Below are positions 62,665-64,000 of a stretch of DNA of 64,000 nt, in pieces. Under the pieces are notes generated by a model. The model saw only the letters and a program-made list of their open reading frames with translations. It ran no database searches and had not been told where the DNA came from. The DNA is from Rhodovulum visakhapatnamense (GTDB taxonomy: Bacteria; Pseudomonadota; Alphaproteobacteria; Rhodobacterales; Rhodobacteraceae), in NCBI RefSeq assembly GCF_004365965.1, contig NZ_SOEB01000021.1:1-64000 (forward strand), in the 5' to 3' direction. Positions within the stretch are counted from its first letter, which is position 1; the number at the start of each line of letters is the position of its first letter. A program made the translations under genes and the position numbers.

Positions 62665-63402
62665 ATGAGACCCCTTGTCATTGCCTTTTGCGCTACGGCG
62701 CTGCTTGTTCCGGCCGCGTGCGACCGGCTGAAGGAGGTGGGGCGTCCCCCGTCCTTCAAGCCGGTCGAGGGCTCCAACGCCTATTATGCGATGACCGATG
62801 GCGAGACGCTGCCGATGCAGGTCGAGCGGCGCAGCCCGCTGGAGAGCTCGTCGCTCTGGTCCCATGGCCGTCAGTCGCTTTTGGGCGATCACCGGGCCGG
62901 GCGGCGCGGCGACATCCTGACCGTGGTGATCGAGATCGACGAAAAGGCCGAAATCTCGAACAGCACCTCGCGCAGCCGCAGCGGTGCAACCTCGATGGGC
63001 ATCCCGCAGATGCTGGGCATTCCGCAGCGGATCAACAAGGCGCTGCCTGATGGGGTGACCATGGACAACGCCGTCGAGGCGGATTCCAGTTCAAGCCACA
63101 GCGGGGACGGGTCGGTCAAGCGCAAGGAAAAGCTGACGCTCAGGATCGCGGCCACCGTCACCGACGTACTGAACAACGGCGTCATGAAGATCGAGGGCTC
63201 GCAGGAGGTCCGCGTCAACTACGAGATGCGCGAGCTTCTGGTCAGCGGCTATGTCCGCCCAGAGGACATCTCGCGCCAGAACGAGATCACCTATGACAAG
63301 ATTGCGGCGGCCCGGATCTCTTATGGTGGCCGTGGTCAGATCATGGACGTGCAACAGCCCCGTATCGGCCATCAGATTGCCGATATTGTGCTGCCATTCT
63401 GA
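62665..63402 (+). CDS. flgH: Flagellar L-ring lipoprotein FlgH
   Basis: A 245-residue outer-membrane L-ring protein. The signal peptide ends in the lipobox VPAAC with Cys19. SLWSHGRQSLLGDHRAGRRGD, then LTVVIEIDEKAEISNST, GEGS-like SGDGSVKRKEKLTLRIA and the C-terminal GGRGQIMDVQQPRIG are conserved. Follows flgA by 15 bp and precedes fliL by 8 bp. Confidence 0.95.
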   Translation: MRPLVIAFCATALLVPAACDRLKEVGRPPSFKPVEGSNAYYAMTDGETLPMQVERRSPLESSSLWSHGRQSLLGDHRAGRRGDILTVVIEIDEKAEISNSTSRSRSGATSMGIPQMLGIPQRINKALPDGVTMDNAVEADSSSSHSGDGSVKRKEKLTLRIAATVTDVLNNGVMKIEGSQEVRVNYEMRELLVSGYVRPEDISRQNEITYDKIAAARISYGGRGQIMDVQQPRIGHQIADIVLPF

Positions 63403-63410
63403 GACCTGAA

Positions 63411-63968
63411 ATGGGCAAGCTTTTACCAGTCATCATCGCGGTCGTCGGTCTCGCAGTCGGAGGCGGGGCAGGATTCCTGTTGAAACCTGCGCCCCCCCCT
63501 CCGGCTGAAACCGATCACGCTGCGGCCGAGGGGGCTTCGGAGGACGGCGCGCATGCGTCGGCCGCCGAAGCTCATGGCGACGCCGCATCCTCGACCGCCG
63601 GACATGGCGCGTCGGGCGGCGGCCAGGGCGACGACGGGGCGGCAGGACCCGAATATGCCAAGCTGAACAACCAGTTCGTCGTTCCGGTCATCCGGTCGGG
63701 TAAGGTGGCGGCTCTGGTCGTGATGTCGATCAGCCTCGAAGTTCCTTCGGGAAGCAGCGAATTCGTCTTCGAGCGAGAGCCCCGGCTGCGCGATGCCTTT
63801 CTTCAGGTTCTGTTCGATCACGCCAATGCCGGTGGTTTCGACGGCGCCTTTACTGAAAGCGGCAACCTGACACTGCTGCGCCGGGCGCTTCTGGAATCGT
63901 CGCAAAGCGTGCTTGGCCGCATCGTCTCCGATATCCTGATTACTGATCTGGTTCGCCAGGACGCCTGA
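63411..63968 (+). CDS. fliL: Flagellar basal-body-associated FliL-like protein
   Basis: A 185-residue protein with one N-terminal membrane helix (VIIAVVGLAVGGGAGFLL), an Ala/Gly/His-rich periplasmic linker with repeated AHG and GHGA units (residues 35-78), and a C-terminal domain with the FliL-like pattern (NNQFVVPVIRSGKVAALVVM, EPRLRDAFLQVLFDHA). The end VSDILITDLVRQDA fits the family. FliL stabilises stators around the motor. The last flagellar gene seen; the operon may continue beyond 64000. Confidence 0.85.
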   Translation: MGKLLPVIIAVVGLAVGGGAGFLLKPAPPPPAETDHAAAEGASEDGAHASAAEAHGDAASSTAGHGASGGGQGDDGAAGPEYAKLNNQFVVPVIRSGKVAALVVMSISLEVPSGSSEFVFEREPRLRDAFLQVLFDHANAGGFDGAFTESGNLTLLRRALLESSQSVLGRIVSDILITDLVRQDA

Positions 63969-64000
63969 TCCCGCAGGACGGACGCGCCTCAGCGGCGGCG

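Overview
The window is high-GC DNA from an alphaproteobacterium of the Rhodobacteraceae. I infer this from the rpsT-dnaA-dnaN-recF-gyrB order, the mutM/ubiE/ubiB neighbourhood, FlaF/FlbT next to flagellin, and GAAC-N7-GAAC-type LexA and TTAA-N7-TTAA-type CtrA sites. A three-gene glucosylglycerol operon suggests a marine or halotolerant member such as a Rhodovulum. I see no tRNA, rRNA or CRISPR array. The only insertion-sequence trace is the first 84 bases.

Layout. 1-84: start of an IS5-family transposase running off the left edge. 165-5673: a YbbA/YbbP-type ABC exporter divergent from a TesA-like esterase, then a GlcD-type FAD dehydrogenase. 5810-9576: haem/bacteriochlorophyll precursor genes hemC, hemE and hemF with a TetR regulator. 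9699-20711: housekeeping (lipoprotein, SDR, RsmC-like, ClpS, HAD, D,D-carboxypeptidase with SPOR, FAH hydrolase, DapE, RNase R, MltB-like). 20727-24551: an orphan protein beside a C-terminally shortened dnaE2 preceded by an SOS-like box. 24578-26698: a LysR regulator divergent from a cidA/cidB (lrgA/lrgB) pair. 27194-30603: gpsA, a HAD phosphatase and ggpS, a complete route to glucosylglycerol.

30701-37862 is the most unusual part. nadD, larE, larB and a short larC form an overlapping operon for the nickel-pincer nucleotide, with no LarA in view. A near-consensus promoter then starts a second unit: a radical SAM/SPASM maturase, an aldo/keto reductase with two 4Fe-4S clusters, and a 137-residue peptide carrying six consecutive Cys-Gly-Thr repeats. 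A cytoplasmic-looking S41 peptidase converges on it. This looks like an undescribed peptide-maturation or metal-handling system.

38091-50966: a small hypothetical gene, then gyrB, LysE, VOC, recF, dnaN, dnaA and rpsT, an enoyl-CoA hydratase and mutM (all minus), and ubiE/ubiB (plus). 51006-63968: flagellar genes flgD, fliK, flgJ, flgN, fliC, flaF, flbT, a DUF1217 protein interrupted by a FlgG-like domain, fliI, flgB, flgC, fliE, fliQ, flgF, flgG, flgA, flgH and fliL. CtrA-like boxes lie in front of three of these flagellar units.
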